Origin: Chloroflexota bacterium
Lineage (GTDB): Bacteria > Chloroflexota > Dehalococcoidia > Lucifugimonadales > Lucifugimonadaceae
DNA: 22,400 bases
Direction of reading: 5' to 3'
NCBI GenBank assembly: GCA_016189845.1
Contig: JACPRT010000170.1
Span: forward strand, 1-22,400
Part shown: positions 13,560-21,500 of the stretch, piece by piece
Layout of the letters: each line of letters begins with the position of its first letter
How positions within the stretch are numbered: position 1 is the stretch's first letter
Translations under genes and position numbers: made by a program
Notes under the pieces: generated by a model
Told to the model about the DNA's origin: nothing
Seen by the model: only the letters and a program-made list of their open reading frames with translations
The model's database searches: none

Positions 13560-14262
13560 GTTCGCGCAACAGCTCCGGCAGTTCGTCGAGCGTCGAGATC
13601 CGCGGGTGGGCCGCGTAATCCGGGTGGTTGCCGTACCTGTCCATCAGCACCGGTCTGATGCCCACAGCCTCCGCGCCCTGGATGTCGGAGTCCAGCTGAT
13701 CGCCCACGTGCACAGCTTCTGCTGCCCGCACCCCTGCCCTTTCGAGCGCCATCAGGAAGATCGGCGCGTGCGGCTTTTCCGCGCTCGCCTCCCTCGACGT
13801 GACGACGAAGTCGACGTGGCCCTCCAGCCCGAGATCGCGGGCGAGCACGGCGCCGGACTGGTTCATGTTCGAGATGACCCCGATCCTGTAGCCGGACTGC
13901 CTGAGGGAATCGAGCGCCGGCATCACATCGGGGAATAGCCGGAGCCAGTACTCGTGCCTCCTCACGGTCTGCCAGACCCGGCCCGCCGTCTCCAGGTCGA
14001 CTTCGTGCCCCGAGCCCCTTAGCACTCGCCGTTCGTACTCGGCGAAGAACCGCAGCTGTTCGCCGGGAGGCATCAGGCGCACGGGGCGTACTCGGTTCTG
14101 CTCATTCATGAGCGCGTCGGCGTCGTGATACCCGCGCGCGGTCCCCTCTAGGGTAAGCGCAAGGCCGTGTTCGGCGGCGGAGGCCGCCTGGATCTCCTCC
14201 CGAGGCGGGTGAAAGCCAGCAATAGTGTTGTAGACGTCGAGGAAGACTGCCTTGAGGGGCAA
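13543..14262 (-). CDS. HAD-superfamily hydrolase, altered motif I (DxYxT)
   Basis: This 239-residue haloacid-dehalogenase-like protein has motif I FLDVYNT (nucleophile D9), motif II ISNMN, motif III EKPHAPIF and motif IV HVGDQLDSDIQGA. Between motifs I and II is a helical cap of about 90 residues (C1 type). In motif I the second Asp of DxDxT, the general acid/base of phosphatases, is Tyr. That form is known in L-2-haloacid dehalogenases and some REG-2/HDHD3-like proteins, so phosphatase activity should not be assumed. I chose TTG 14262 because it begins just before the first strand and lies about 10 bases after the comF stop. TTG 14289 would overlap comF. Substrate is unknown. Confidence 0.82.
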   Translation of the reverse strand: MPLKAVFLDVYNTIAGFHPPREEIQAASAAEHGLALTLEGTARGYHDADALMNEQNRVRPVRLMPPGEQLRFFAEYERRVLRGSGHEVDLETAGRVWQTVRRHEYWLRLFPDVMPALDSLRQSGYRIGVISNMNQSGAVLARDLGLEGHVDFVVTSREASAEKPHAPIFLMALERAGVRAAEAVHVGDQLDSDIQGAEAVGIRPVLMDRYGNHPDYAAHPRISTLDELPELLRELSAPA

Positions 14263-14272
14263 CCGGGTGCGA

Positions 14273-15025
14273 TCAGACCTCTCTGGCAAATACCACCGCG
14301 TTCACTTCTGCCGCGCCCGCGGCCAGGAGAGCGCTCGCGCACTCCCGCAACGTGCTGCCGGTCGTGGTCACATCGTCGACCAGCAAGATATGCCTTCCGC
14401 CCGCCTCCGGGCCGGCGCGAAATGCCTCCTTGACGCCGGCCTCGCGGTCTGCCCTCGAAGTCGTGCGCGCCAGCGGCGCGGTATCGACCACGCGCTGCAG
14501 GCACTTCGCGTCCAGCGGCGCCTCAAGCGATCTCGTGATTTCCTTTGCGAGCAGGTGCGCCTGGTTGTATCCACGTCGCTGCATTCGCTTCGGATGCAGG
14601 GGCACCGGCACGACCGTGTCGAAGTTGAGCGCCGCCACCTTTGGATCCGATGCCATCAGCCGCCCCATCAGCGGCGCCAGCGCCCGAAGGTCATCGTATT
14701 TCAGACCGTGCACCGCATCCCTGACCGCGCCGTCGAACGCGAACAAGGCGACGGTGGTGGAGACCGTCAACGGCCTGAAGGCGCACGGCCCGCAGAGCGA
14801 CGGCGTCACGAGGGGCTCCGAGCACCTGCGGCACACCCGTTCGCCGAGGCGGGTGCACCGCCCGATGCAGTCCTGGCACAGGATCTGGCCCCGACTTCCG
14901 CAATGGACGCATTTGGCCGGGTACGCGAGTTCTGCCACGGACCTGGCCAGGCGCGCGACGCGTACCCGCAGGCCATCCGTGCGAGCGTAAAATTCAGCCA
15001 TGGGCCGTATCGCGCTGGGCTTCAC
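14273..15025 (-). CDS. comF: ComF family protein (zinc-ribbon plus phosphoribosyltransferase domain)
   Basis: ComF/ComFC proteins act in natural transformation in competent bacteria; in others the role is unclear. This 250-residue protein has two CxxC pairs twice in the N-terminal part (C39, C42, C50, C53, then C65, C68, C78, C81), as a double zinc ribbon. The C-terminal phosphoribosyltransferase domain has RRGYNQAHLLA (150-160) and the PRPP loop LLVDDVTTTGST (214-225). The GTG at 15025 follows a TAAACT hexamer by eight bases and could be leaderless. ATG 15001, eight codons inside, is an alternative. It is divergent from hpf, a neighbour that comF also has in other bacteria, and is followed by the HAD gene with a gap of about ten bases. 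Confidence 0.93.
   Translation of the reverse strand: MKPSAIRPMAEFYARTDGLRVRVARLARSVAELAYPAKCVHCGSRGQILCQDCIGRCTRLGERVCRRCSEPLVTPSLCGPCAFRPLTVSTTVALFAFDGAVRDAVHGLKYDDLRALAPLMGRLMASDPKVAALNFDTVVPVPLHPKRMQRRGYNQAHLLAKEITRSLEAPLDAKCLQRVVDTAPLARTTSRADREAGVKEAFRAGPEAGGRHILLVDDVTTTGSTLRECASALLAAGAAEVNAVVFAREV
14988..14993 (+). promoter_or_regulatory. TAAAAT -10 element candidate for hpf
   Basis: TAAAAT (five of six to consensus) lies about 60 bases before the hpf start, inside the 5' end of comF on the other strand. No good -35 is seen. A start of transcription near 15000 would leave a leader of about 50 bases with a good ribosome site. Confidence 0.4.
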
Positions 15026-15033
15026 GACCCAGC

Positions 15034-15039
15034 AGTTTA
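15034..15039 (-). promoter_or_regulatory. TAAACT -10 element candidate for comF, leaderless geometry
   Basis: On the minus strand TAAACT is followed by eight bases and GTG 15025. It overlaps the leader of hpf on the plus strand, so the two transcription units share this short region. Confidence 0.35.
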
Positions 15040-15041
15040 GC

Positions 15042-15046
15042 GGAGG
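15042..15046 (+). promoter_or_regulatory. GGAGG ribosome site deciding the hpf start
   Basis: GGAGG is five bases before GTG 15052 and two bases before TTG 15049. The spacing favours GTG as the start of hpf. Confidence 0.7.
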
Positions 15047-15051
15047 ATTTG

Positions 15052-15660
15052 GTGGACCTGACGATTCCCGTCAAGAACCTGGCTCTGACCGACTCTCTCG
15101 AAGGCTATGCCAGGAAGCGGCTCGCGAAGCTCGACCGGCGGCTCCGTAAGACGATCCCGGTCAGGCTGATCCTGAAGCACGAAGAGACGAAGAGCGTCGA
15201 TACGCGTTATGTGGCCGAGGTCACGGCCGCGCTCAAGGGTGGTGTGATCGTCCGGGGCGAGCAGAGAGCGTCGACCGTCAATGCCGCCATCGACGGCGTC
15301 GCCGATGCCATCGTGCGCCAGATCGACCGCTACAAGACGCGTCGGATAAGGTCGAAACGGGACGGCCGCGGCCTGTCCGAATTCGAGCGGGAGGTCGCTG
15401 AATCCTTCACCGAGGGGTCCGAGGCGGCGGAACCTGAGCCGCCCGGGCCGGCCGCGCCGGTCAAAGTACGCCCGGCCGTGGTGAGGGAGAAGCGGCACGG
15501 CGTCCGGCCGATGACGGTCGAGCAGGCTGCGGAGCAGATGGACCTGCTCGGTCACGCGTTCTACGTATTCCAGAACGTGGACAACCGCGCAATCAACGTC
15601 GTCTACCGCCGTAACGACGGCGACTACGGCCTGATCGTCCCCGAACAGCTCACCGCATGA
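15052..15660 (+). CDS. hpf: Ribosome hibernation promoting factor, long form
   Basis: Long HPF binds the 30S decoding channel through its N-terminal domain and pairs two ribosomes into an inactive 100S particle through its C-terminal domain. The 202-residue protein has both. Residues about 1-97 form the S30AE domain (KNLALTDSLEGYARKRLAKLDR, then VTAALKGG). A charged, proline-rich linker follows (about 100-145). The C-terminal dimerising domain (MTVEQAAEQMDLLGHAFYVF, then NVVYRRNDGDYGLI) ends the protein. The GTG start is supported by GGAGG at five bases. It is divergent from comF. Its last 11 bases overlap the convergent YYY-protein gene. Confidence 0.96.
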   Translation: MDLTIPVKNLALTDSLEGYARKRLAKLDRRLRKTIPVRLILKHEETKSVDTRYVAEVTAALKGGVIVRGEQRASTVNAAIDGVADAIVRQIDRYKTRRIRSKRDGRGLSEFEREVAESFTEGSEAAEPEPPGPAAPVKVRPAVVREKRHGVRPMTVEQAAEQMDLLGHAFYVFQNVDNRAINVVYRRNDGDYGLIVPEQLTA

Positions 15661-18600
15661 CCGAGGGGTCCGGCGCCTCGAGCCCGGCGGTGATCGAGCG
15701 TTCCAGCTCGTAGATCGTGACGCGGTCGTTGGTATAGACCGGTCTCAGGCCGTGGACTTCCATATCGCCGAACTTCTGAATCCCCGCAGGCGCGTAATAG
15801 GCGCGCTCGAGCTCGCCGACGTACACGTAACGCACCTGGTATTTGCGCATGAGCGCGAGCGCCTTTGCCGCGTCCGCCGTCGAGTAGATCTGATCGACTT
15901 CGCTCCGCCTCTGAGTCACCGCCCAGGCGTACTCCACCCTTTGCTGGCGCTGATGCCAGTCCCAGCCGACGACAGCGGGCAGCCCGGTGTAGACCGACAC
16001 GCGGTTGCCCCACCGGTACAGATCGGTCAGGCCCTCGAGAATCACGGGTGAGCCCTCCACGTTCCGCTGAAGCCAGCGAATCGCTTCCCTGTCGTACTCG
16101 AGTTCCAGGGTGGCCTTCGACTCCTTGTAGACCGTGCGGTCCATGAACGCGGTGCCGTCGATGCCCATGAACGACGTGTCGAACCGGTCTGCGATCCGCG
16201 CGCGGGTCCCGAGTACTGGATAGACCATGGTCCCCAGGAACAGGACGGCCAGGCCGGCAAGCCAGGCCGCACGCGGAATGCCCAGCCTCCGGAGCGAAAA
16301 AGCCCCGGTCGTGCCCAGGCGCCACAGGAGGTACGCGGTAGCCATGGAGAAGAGAATCCACGCCTGCAGGTAGAACTTGAACACCGTGTTCATCCGGCCG
16401 ATATCGTTTTTGACGGTGACGACATCGACCGCACCGCCGATTGCCAGCGCCAGCACGACAAAGGCCGTGACGACCACCATGTGACGGGTTCCGGGGTCAT
16501 CGGAGCGGTACTGGAAGAACGCGACCCCCGCAGCGAACAGGATCATGACGACGGTGAAGACGACGGTGGCGTACCCGAAGATGGCGACGGTGACAAACAG
16601 CGCAGCCGGGACGGCCAGATACAGGGCCATGAACTCTCCACGGAGGCCGGTGCGACGCAGGGTTTCCCGGATGAGCCCCTTCGCCTGCCAGACCAGGTAG
16701 CTGAAGATCACTGCCAGGAACGGCGCGTGGATCGCCAGGTAGCGCCACAACGACGTCTGCGTCTTGCTCATCTCGATGCCGTCATTGAAGAGCTCAAAAT
16801 GCTGGTGAAATGGCAGGAACGCCAGATACCCGACCGCGACGAGGACGATCACCTTGACCGCCGCTCGCTTCAATGAACGCCACGGCGTGGCCCATCCGCT
16901 GAGGAGCTCGCCGCCACCGACCGCGCCTGCCGCAAGGAACAGGTAGGTCGGGAAGTCCCACGAGTTGACGATGCGAAGCGCGCCGACTGTGAGGCCCAGA
17001 AGCACGATCGCCGCCCAGTGCCACGTGCCCGCCCGCCGAGAGCCGGAGGCGTCGCCGGCGCTTTCTCCGCGAGCGACGCTTCGGGCGTCGTGGCCGCCGA
17101 GGAACGCAGCCAATGCCAGACCGACCGCGAGCAGCGTGAACGGTATCGCAATCAGGTGCGCGTGGAGGTCAGCGAACAGGAAGGTGAAGAAAGGAAACTC
17201 GGTGATCTCATTTCCGGGCGACCCCGGCGCCATCATGCGAGAGCTTCGCCAGTAATCGAAGCCGCCGGCCGGCGACCCCTGGATCAGCCTGTAGGCCCCC
17301 TCCGATAGCTGCACGAGGCCGTCGATGTTGCCTGCGACGGCGACCAGGACGGCGGCGGCCAGGCCCGCGTATACCGGGCCACGCGTGGAACCCGTCCCTC
17401 CGGTCGCCCTGCGGGTCGCCTCGGCAAGGGCATACACGATCGTGAACGCTGCGCCCACAGTCAGTGCAAACAGGGCCGGGACCGCCAGGTTGTACGCTAC
17501 CTGGGGAGCGACCCCGGTCAGATGAATCAGCGACGCCACGACGAACTGGCCAAAGTAGTAGTAGTTCAGATACCCGCCTGCAAACCAGGGGTCGTATGGC
17601 GGCATCAGGGTCGACCGGGTGACCCCATTGAGATAGGCGAAGTCCATCGGCTTCTCGCCGCCCCGGTACGGGTGCCAGAGGTCCGGATTGGCAACCCGGA
17701 TGAGTAGGAATGCGATGAATGCCGCGGTGAAAAGCGCCTCCAGGAGCAGGACAGCCCGCCAGTGTGAGCGGAGTTGAGCGGCCAGGTCTTCGCGCGAGCG
17801 GTAGGCGATGGCGGCAGAGACCGCGGCGACGATCGCGAGGGCAAGAAGTACCGACCACCGGGAGAACCCGACTAGCCCAAAGCTCGACAGGAGCCACGCG
17901 CCGAATGCCACTAGCAGCAGCCCGAGCGGCTTCGCGAGCAGGTAGCCCCTGCCCGGCAGCGGCCGGAAGACCTTCATGGCCAGCGGCGTCGCCGCGAGGC
18001 CGATCGCCGCGATCGCCAGAAGCCAGACGAGCCACGCGATGTAGTTCCCCGCGTCTCGAATCTGCACGATCGACCGCCAGGTTCCCCCCTCCTGCTGCCT
18101 CGCAGACTCTTCCGCCGTGAGTAGAAGGCCGGGCTGCGGTGTCACGGCCTCCTCTGGTTTACCGATGAGATTGCCGATCTCCTGTTCGGAGAGGCGGCCG
18201 GTATTCTTCAGGATGAGCGTTCGGGGATGGTCGTAGACGGTGAAACTCTCGTCCGCCCAGCCGAACCCGGTCTCGATCGCATGCCGGTCCTCGCCTTCAT
18301 AGCCAACAGGCTCACCCAGCCCGCCACGGCCGAAATAGTCGTCCCGATAGCCGATTCCCGCCAGGCCCGGAATGCTCTCCGCCGAGTACACCACCTCGTA
18401 TCCGAGGTTCCCGCTGAACAGGGCCTCGTAGTAGGCGCGGCTGATCGGATAGCGTTCCGGCAGCCGGGAGATCGTGGAGTAGAGCCGGTTCGAATAGAGG
18501 ACCAGGTAGTCGGCGGTCGCAAGCTGGCGTGCAATCCGGTCGACCTTCTCGCCGAAGTCCGGGTTGTACATCTCGAGTTCCTGGAGCCGGTAGTTTCCCA

Positions 18601-20125
18601 GACCCGGCACGCCCTCCTCCCAGTGCTCCTTCAGCACCAGGGATTGTCGAGGCGCGTTCGCGGCGAGCCAGTCGCCAGCCCTCTGCGCAGGATGAGGCCG
18701 CGAGTAAACCGTGGCATAGGCCAGCGCGTAGTGCGCGGTAGGCGCCAGCAGCAGGACCAGCAGGACGGGCGCCAGCCATCGAGCGCCGGGCCTCAACCGC
18801 CGGGCGCCGTCGATCGCCCACCAGACCAGCCGTGCTCCGAACAGGAGCATGAACGGCACCACTGGCAGCATGTACCGCATGAACTTGACGTCGAACCACA
18901 GGGTGATCGCCAGGTAGGGCACGATCCATGCAAACAGCACGAGTTCGGTCTTTCCACGGGTCCGCCAGGCATATACGGCCGCCGACAGGAGACCCGCCCA
19001 TGTCACCGCTCCCAGGACGGGGCCGAGCCCCCAGGTCCCCAGCTGCCAGGCCTGGTACCAGACCTTCGGCGTGTCGATGTACTGGCGGGTGTAGGGATAG
19101 TCGATCGCCCTGCGAACCATCTGCGACTGTTCGACGGTGTTCGCGACGAACGTGCGGAAGTCCAGCAGCATGTACGGCTGGGTGAGGAGGAGCGCAACCA
19201 TCCCTGCGACGGACGCCAGCAGGAGACCGCGCAGCGCCGCCTTACGTCGCTGGCGGGAGGTCTCGGACGCGTCCGCCGGTTCGATCGCATGTCCGGGAGC
19301 GGTGAACGCGTATACCGCGAACGCCGCCAGCGCAGGCACGCCCAGGACGACGGCGCTGAACTTGGTTGCGATCGCCAGCCCGACGAGCAGTCCGGCGGCA
19401 AAGGCGTCCAGCGAGCGTCCACGGTGGGCGACCCGGACCATGAAGAAGACGGCGGCGAACGACAACAGCGTCAGCAGCGTGTCGACGGCGTAGAAATGGC
19501 TGAGCTGAATGCCGATGACGGCGAGCGCGGCAAAAAGGGCTGCGAGAAGGCCGGTTCGGGTCCCGTACCAGGATCGACCGGCCAGGAATACCAGGGCGAC
19601 GACCGTCGTGTCCGCCAGGGCAGAGATGACCCGGCCCGGTATCCGCAGGTCGAACAGCGTGAGGTCCGTGAAGGGTGACGCCGCTATCTGGACCGTCTTG
19701 AGCAGGTAAAGGGGCAGGCTGCCGTAGTTGAACCAGTGAGGATTCCAGGGGCTGCGTTCGGCATCGAAGAGGCTTCCGGCGTCCGAAGGCCCGGGCGCAC
19801 GCAGGTCGAACACCCGCATGAGGATTGCGCGTTCGTCGGGGTGGAACAGCCCTCCCTGGTCCCAATCGACGCCGTAGAGCCTCAGGCCGAGGGCGAGCAA
19901 AAGGATGGCGGCGAGCGAAAGCGCGACCGCACGCCGGTGCAGGATGGCTACGAGGTCAGGCCGGAACCGGGTGCCTGCCACCGAACTGGAGACCGGTGAA
20001 GCAACGGCTTCCAGGGTCGACATCGCCGTGGAGCCATCGCCCGGATCAGGCCCGGCGACCGCCTGTGCCGCGCCGTCATGACCGGGACCGGCGTCTTCCG
20101 GCCGGGCTTGGGATGAATCAGGCAT
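15650..20125 (-). CDS. Giant membrane protein: GT39/ArnT-like glycosyltransferase fused to Chlor_Arch_YYY (DUF2298) domain
   Basis: This 1,491-residue protein has about 25-28 hydrophobic segments. The N-terminal half (about 65-440) resembles PMT/ArnT family glycosyltransferases. After the first membrane segment comes an outer loop with FHPDE (about 93-97), where family members carry catalytic acids, then YGSLPLYLLK and a LSHFYAVDTLL segment. A soluble part (about 450-660) follows. The C-terminal half (about 690-1,480) matches the YYY family: GYLLAKPLGLLL (about 725), RGGEKPMDFAYLN, NYYYFG (853-858), FADLHAHLIAIP (about 985), and NRVSVYTGLPAVVGWDWH near the end. YYY function is unknown. Joined to a lipid-linked-sugar-type transferase, it probably acts on envelope glycans. 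The N-terminal 50 residues are polar, presumably cytosolic. ATG 20125 follows TACAAT by eight bases. Confidence 0.9.
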   Translation of the reverse strand: MPDSSQARPEDAGPGHDGAAQAVAGPDPGDGSTAMSTLEAVASPVSSSVAGTRFRPDLVAILHRRAVALSLAAILLLALGLRLYGVDWDQGGLFHPDERAILMRVFDLRAPGPSDAGSLFDAERSPWNPHWFNYGSLPLYLLKTVQIAASPFTDLTLFDLRIPGRVISALADTTVVALVFLAGRSWYGTRTGLLAALFAALAVIGIQLSHFYAVDTLLTLLSFAAVFFMVRVAHRGRSLDAFAAGLLVGLAIATKFSAVVLGVPALAAFAVYAFTAPGHAIEPADASETSRQRRKAALRGLLLASVAGMVALLLTQPYMLLDFRTFVANTVEQSQMVRRAIDYPYTRQYIDTPKVWYQAWQLGTWGLGPVLGAVTWAGLLSAAVYAWRTRGKTELVLFAWIVPYLAITLWFDVKFMRYMLPVVPFMLLFGARLVWWAIDGARRLRPGARWLAPVLLVLLLAPTAHYALAYATVYSRPHPAQRAGDWLAANAPRQSLVLKEHWEEGVPGLGNYRLQELEMYNPDFGEKVDRIARQLATADYLVLYSNRLYSTISRLPERYPISRAYYEALFSGNLGYEVVYSAESIPGLAGIGYRDDYFGRGGLGEPVGYEGEDRHAIETGFGWADESFTVYDHPRTLILKNTGRLSEQEIGNLIGKPEEAVTPQPGLLLTAEESARQQEGGTWRSIVQIRDAGNYIAWLVWLLAIAAIGLAATPLAMKVFRPLPGRGYLLAKPLGLLLVAFGAWLLSSFGLVGFSRWSVLLALAIVAAVSAAIAYRSREDLAAQLRSHWRAVLLLEALFTAAFIAFLLIRVANPDLWHPYRGGEKPMDFAYLNGVTRSTLMPPYDPWFAGGYLNYYYFGQFVVASLIHLTGVAPQVAYNLAVPALFALTVGAAFTIVYALAEATRRATGGTGSTRGPVYAGLAAAVLVAVAGNIDGLVQLSEGAYRLIQGSPAGGFDYWRSSRMMAPGSPGNEITEFPFFTFLFADLHAHLIAIPFTLLAVGLALAAFLGGHDARSVARGESAGDASGSRRAGTWHWAAIVLLGLTVGALRIVNSWDFPTYLFLAAGAVGGGELLSGWATPWRSLKRAAVKVIVLVAVGYLAFLPFHQHFELFNDGIEMSKTQTSLWRYLAIHAPFLAVIFSYLVWQAKGLIRETLRRTGLRGEFMALYLAVPAALFVTVAIFGYATVVFTVVMILFAAGVAFFQYRSDDPGTRHMVVVTAFVVLALAIGGAVDVVTVKNDIGRMNTVFKFYLQAWILFSMATAYLLWRLGTTGAFSLRRLGIPRAAWLAGLAVLFLGTMVYPVLGTRARIADRFDTSFMGIDGTAFMDRTVYKESKATLELEYDREAIRWLQRNVEGSPVILEGLTDLYRWGNRVSVYTGLPAVVGWDWHQRQQRVEYAWAVTQRRSEVDQIYSTADAAKALALMRKYQVRYVYVGELERAYYAPAGIQKFGDMEVHGLRPVYTNDRVTIYELERSITAGLEAPDPSVMR

Positions 20126-20133
20126 AGCCCTCG

Positions 20134-20143
20134 ATTGTATTAT
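20134..20143. promoter_or_regulatory. Overlapping divergent -10 elements between the YYY and M16 genes
   Basis: The gap between the two divergent starts is only 29 bases (20126-20154). On the minus strand TACAAT (20139 to 20134) precedes ATG 20125 by eight bases. On the plus strand TATTAT (20138-20143) precedes ATG 20155 by eleven bases, and GGGAG (20145-20149) lies between. The hexamers share two positions, so two polymerases could not bind both at once. No -35 is evident for either, and those regions would lie inside the opposite genes. Confidence 0.45.
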
Positions 20144-20154
20144 TGGGAGAAATC

Positions 20155-21444
20155 ATGCCTCGAAAACTCATCTCGGCGCCCAGGCACCGCAAGACGACCT
20201 TACCGTCAGGCGTGCGCGTACTCACAAGCACCATGCCCACCACGAACGCAGTCAGCATGGTGATCCATTTCGGCGCCGGGTCAAGATACGAATCCGATGA
20301 GCTCGCCGGTTCTTCACACCTGTTCGAGCATCTCCTGTTCAAGGGTACGGAGAAGCGGCCGCAGCCGCGTCTCATCAGCGAGGTCGTCGAAGGGGTCGGA
20401 GGTTCACTCAACGCCTACACCGACCGTGAGCTGACCGGGTACTGGGCGAGGGTGCCTCGTCCCCATTACATCGAAGGCCTCGACGTGCTCGTCGACATGA
20501 TCCGCAACCCGCTGTTCAGGCCGTTCGACATCGAGCGCGAGAAGCAGGTCGTCTTCGAAGAGATCCGGGCGAGCAACGACTCGCCGTCGTCGAGGGTCGA
20601 CACGATTTTGGATGAGCTGATGTGGCCTAACCAGCCGATGGGGCGCGACATCGCCGGCACCGAGGAATCGGTCGGCGCCGTGAGCCGTCAGGCGCTGATG
20701 GACTACATGGCAAAGCAGTACGTGCCGGTCAACACGGTGATTTCGGTAACCGGCGGCATCACGCACGGCGAAATCGTCGACCAGGTCAAGCGCCTCATGG
20801 GCGACTGGGACGGATCGCGGCCCCTGTCCTTCCCGAGGGTCGTCGAGAACTTCAAGGGCCCCGCCGTTCGTGTGGAGTACCGCAAAACCGAGCAGGCGCA
20901 CCTGTCGCTCGGGCTGCACGGGATCTCCTTGCACGACCCCGACCGCTATGCCCTCCGGCTGCTCTCGGCTGCATTCGGGGAGTCGATGAGCAGCCGCCTG
21001 TTCGAGGAGGTACGGGAAAAGCGCGGGCTTGCCTACGACATCCACAGCGCAGCTTCGATGTACACGGATTGCGGCGCCCTGCTCGTCAGCTCGGGCGTCG
21101 ATCCCAAACGGGCGGTCGAAGCGGTCAAGGTGATCATCGAGGAGCTGGTGAAGCTGCTCGACGGGCTGCCGGCGGCCGAATTGGAACAGGCGAGGGAGCT
21201 TTCCAAGGGACGGTTGGTCCTGCGGATGGAAGACAGCCGCTCGGTCGCGACGTCGATCGGAGTCCAGGAACTGGTCAAAGGACAGGTCGAGACGGTCGAC
21301 CAGATGGTCGCGGCGTTCAACAAGGTCAAGGTTGACGACGTCAAGCGGATCGCGCGCCGCGTCATCCGGCCGGAGCGCCTTGCGCTGGCGGTGGTCGGCC
21401 CCTTCCGCAGCCATGCGAAGTTCGCCGATGCGCTGAAGTTCTGA
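20155..21444 (+). CDS. M16 family zinc metalloprotease (pitrilysin/processing peptidase type)
   Basis: This 429-residue protein is a single-chain M16B-type peptidase like the bacterial relatives of mitochondrial processing peptidase. The inverted zinc motif HxxEH is HLFEH at 55-59, within GSSHLFEHLLFKGT. The third ligand is one of the two Glu at 135-136 (FEEIRAS). The C-terminal half has the conserved RGLAYD near 289-294, whose Arg and Tyr bind substrate. So both active-site halves are present in one protein, and it is expected to be active as a homodimer. I see no signal peptide. ATG 20155 follows GGGAG by five bases. A TTG at 20143 in the same frame is a weaker start. Confidence 0.94.
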   Translation: MPRKLISAPRHRKTTLPSGVRVLTSTMPTTNAVSMVIHFGAGSRYESDELAGSSHLFEHLLFKGTEKRPQPRLISEVVEGVGGSLNAYTDRELTGYWARVPRPHYIEGLDVLVDMIRNPLFRPFDIEREKQVVFEEIRASNDSPSSRVDTILDELMWPNQPMGRDIAGTEESVGAVSRQALMDYMAKQYVPVNTVISVTGGITHGEIVDQVKRLMGDWDGSRPLSFPRVVENFKGPAVRVEYRKTEQAHLSLGLHGISLHDPDRYALRLLSAAFGESMSSRLFEEVREKRGLAYDIHSAASMYTDCGALLVSSGVDPKRAVEAVKVIIEELVKLLDGLPAAELEQARELSKGRLVLRMEDSRSVATSIGVQELVKGQVETVDQMVAAFNKVKVDDVKRIARRVIRPERLALAVVGPFRSHAKFADALKF

Positions 21445-21463
21445 GAACTCGCCGGGAATCCGC

Positions 21464-21493
21464 TTGGGGCCGGAGCGCGGCGCCGGGTAGGTT
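21464..21493 (+). promoter_or_regulatory. Promoter candidate for the Xre-type regulator, leaderless geometry
   Basis: TTGGGG (21464-21469) and TAGGTT (21488-21493) are 18 bases apart. The -10 is seven bases before ATG 21501 and no Shine-Dalgarno lies at a usable place. Both hexamers are weak matches, so this is tentative. Confidence 0.4.
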
Positions 21494-21500
21494 TCTTGGC

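Noticed and set aside
18227..19678. 483-codon plus-strand frame opposite the giant membrane protein
   Set aside because: Arg/Gln/Asp/Gly-rich sequence is the mirror of hydrophobic codons on the minus strand, with no motif of its own.
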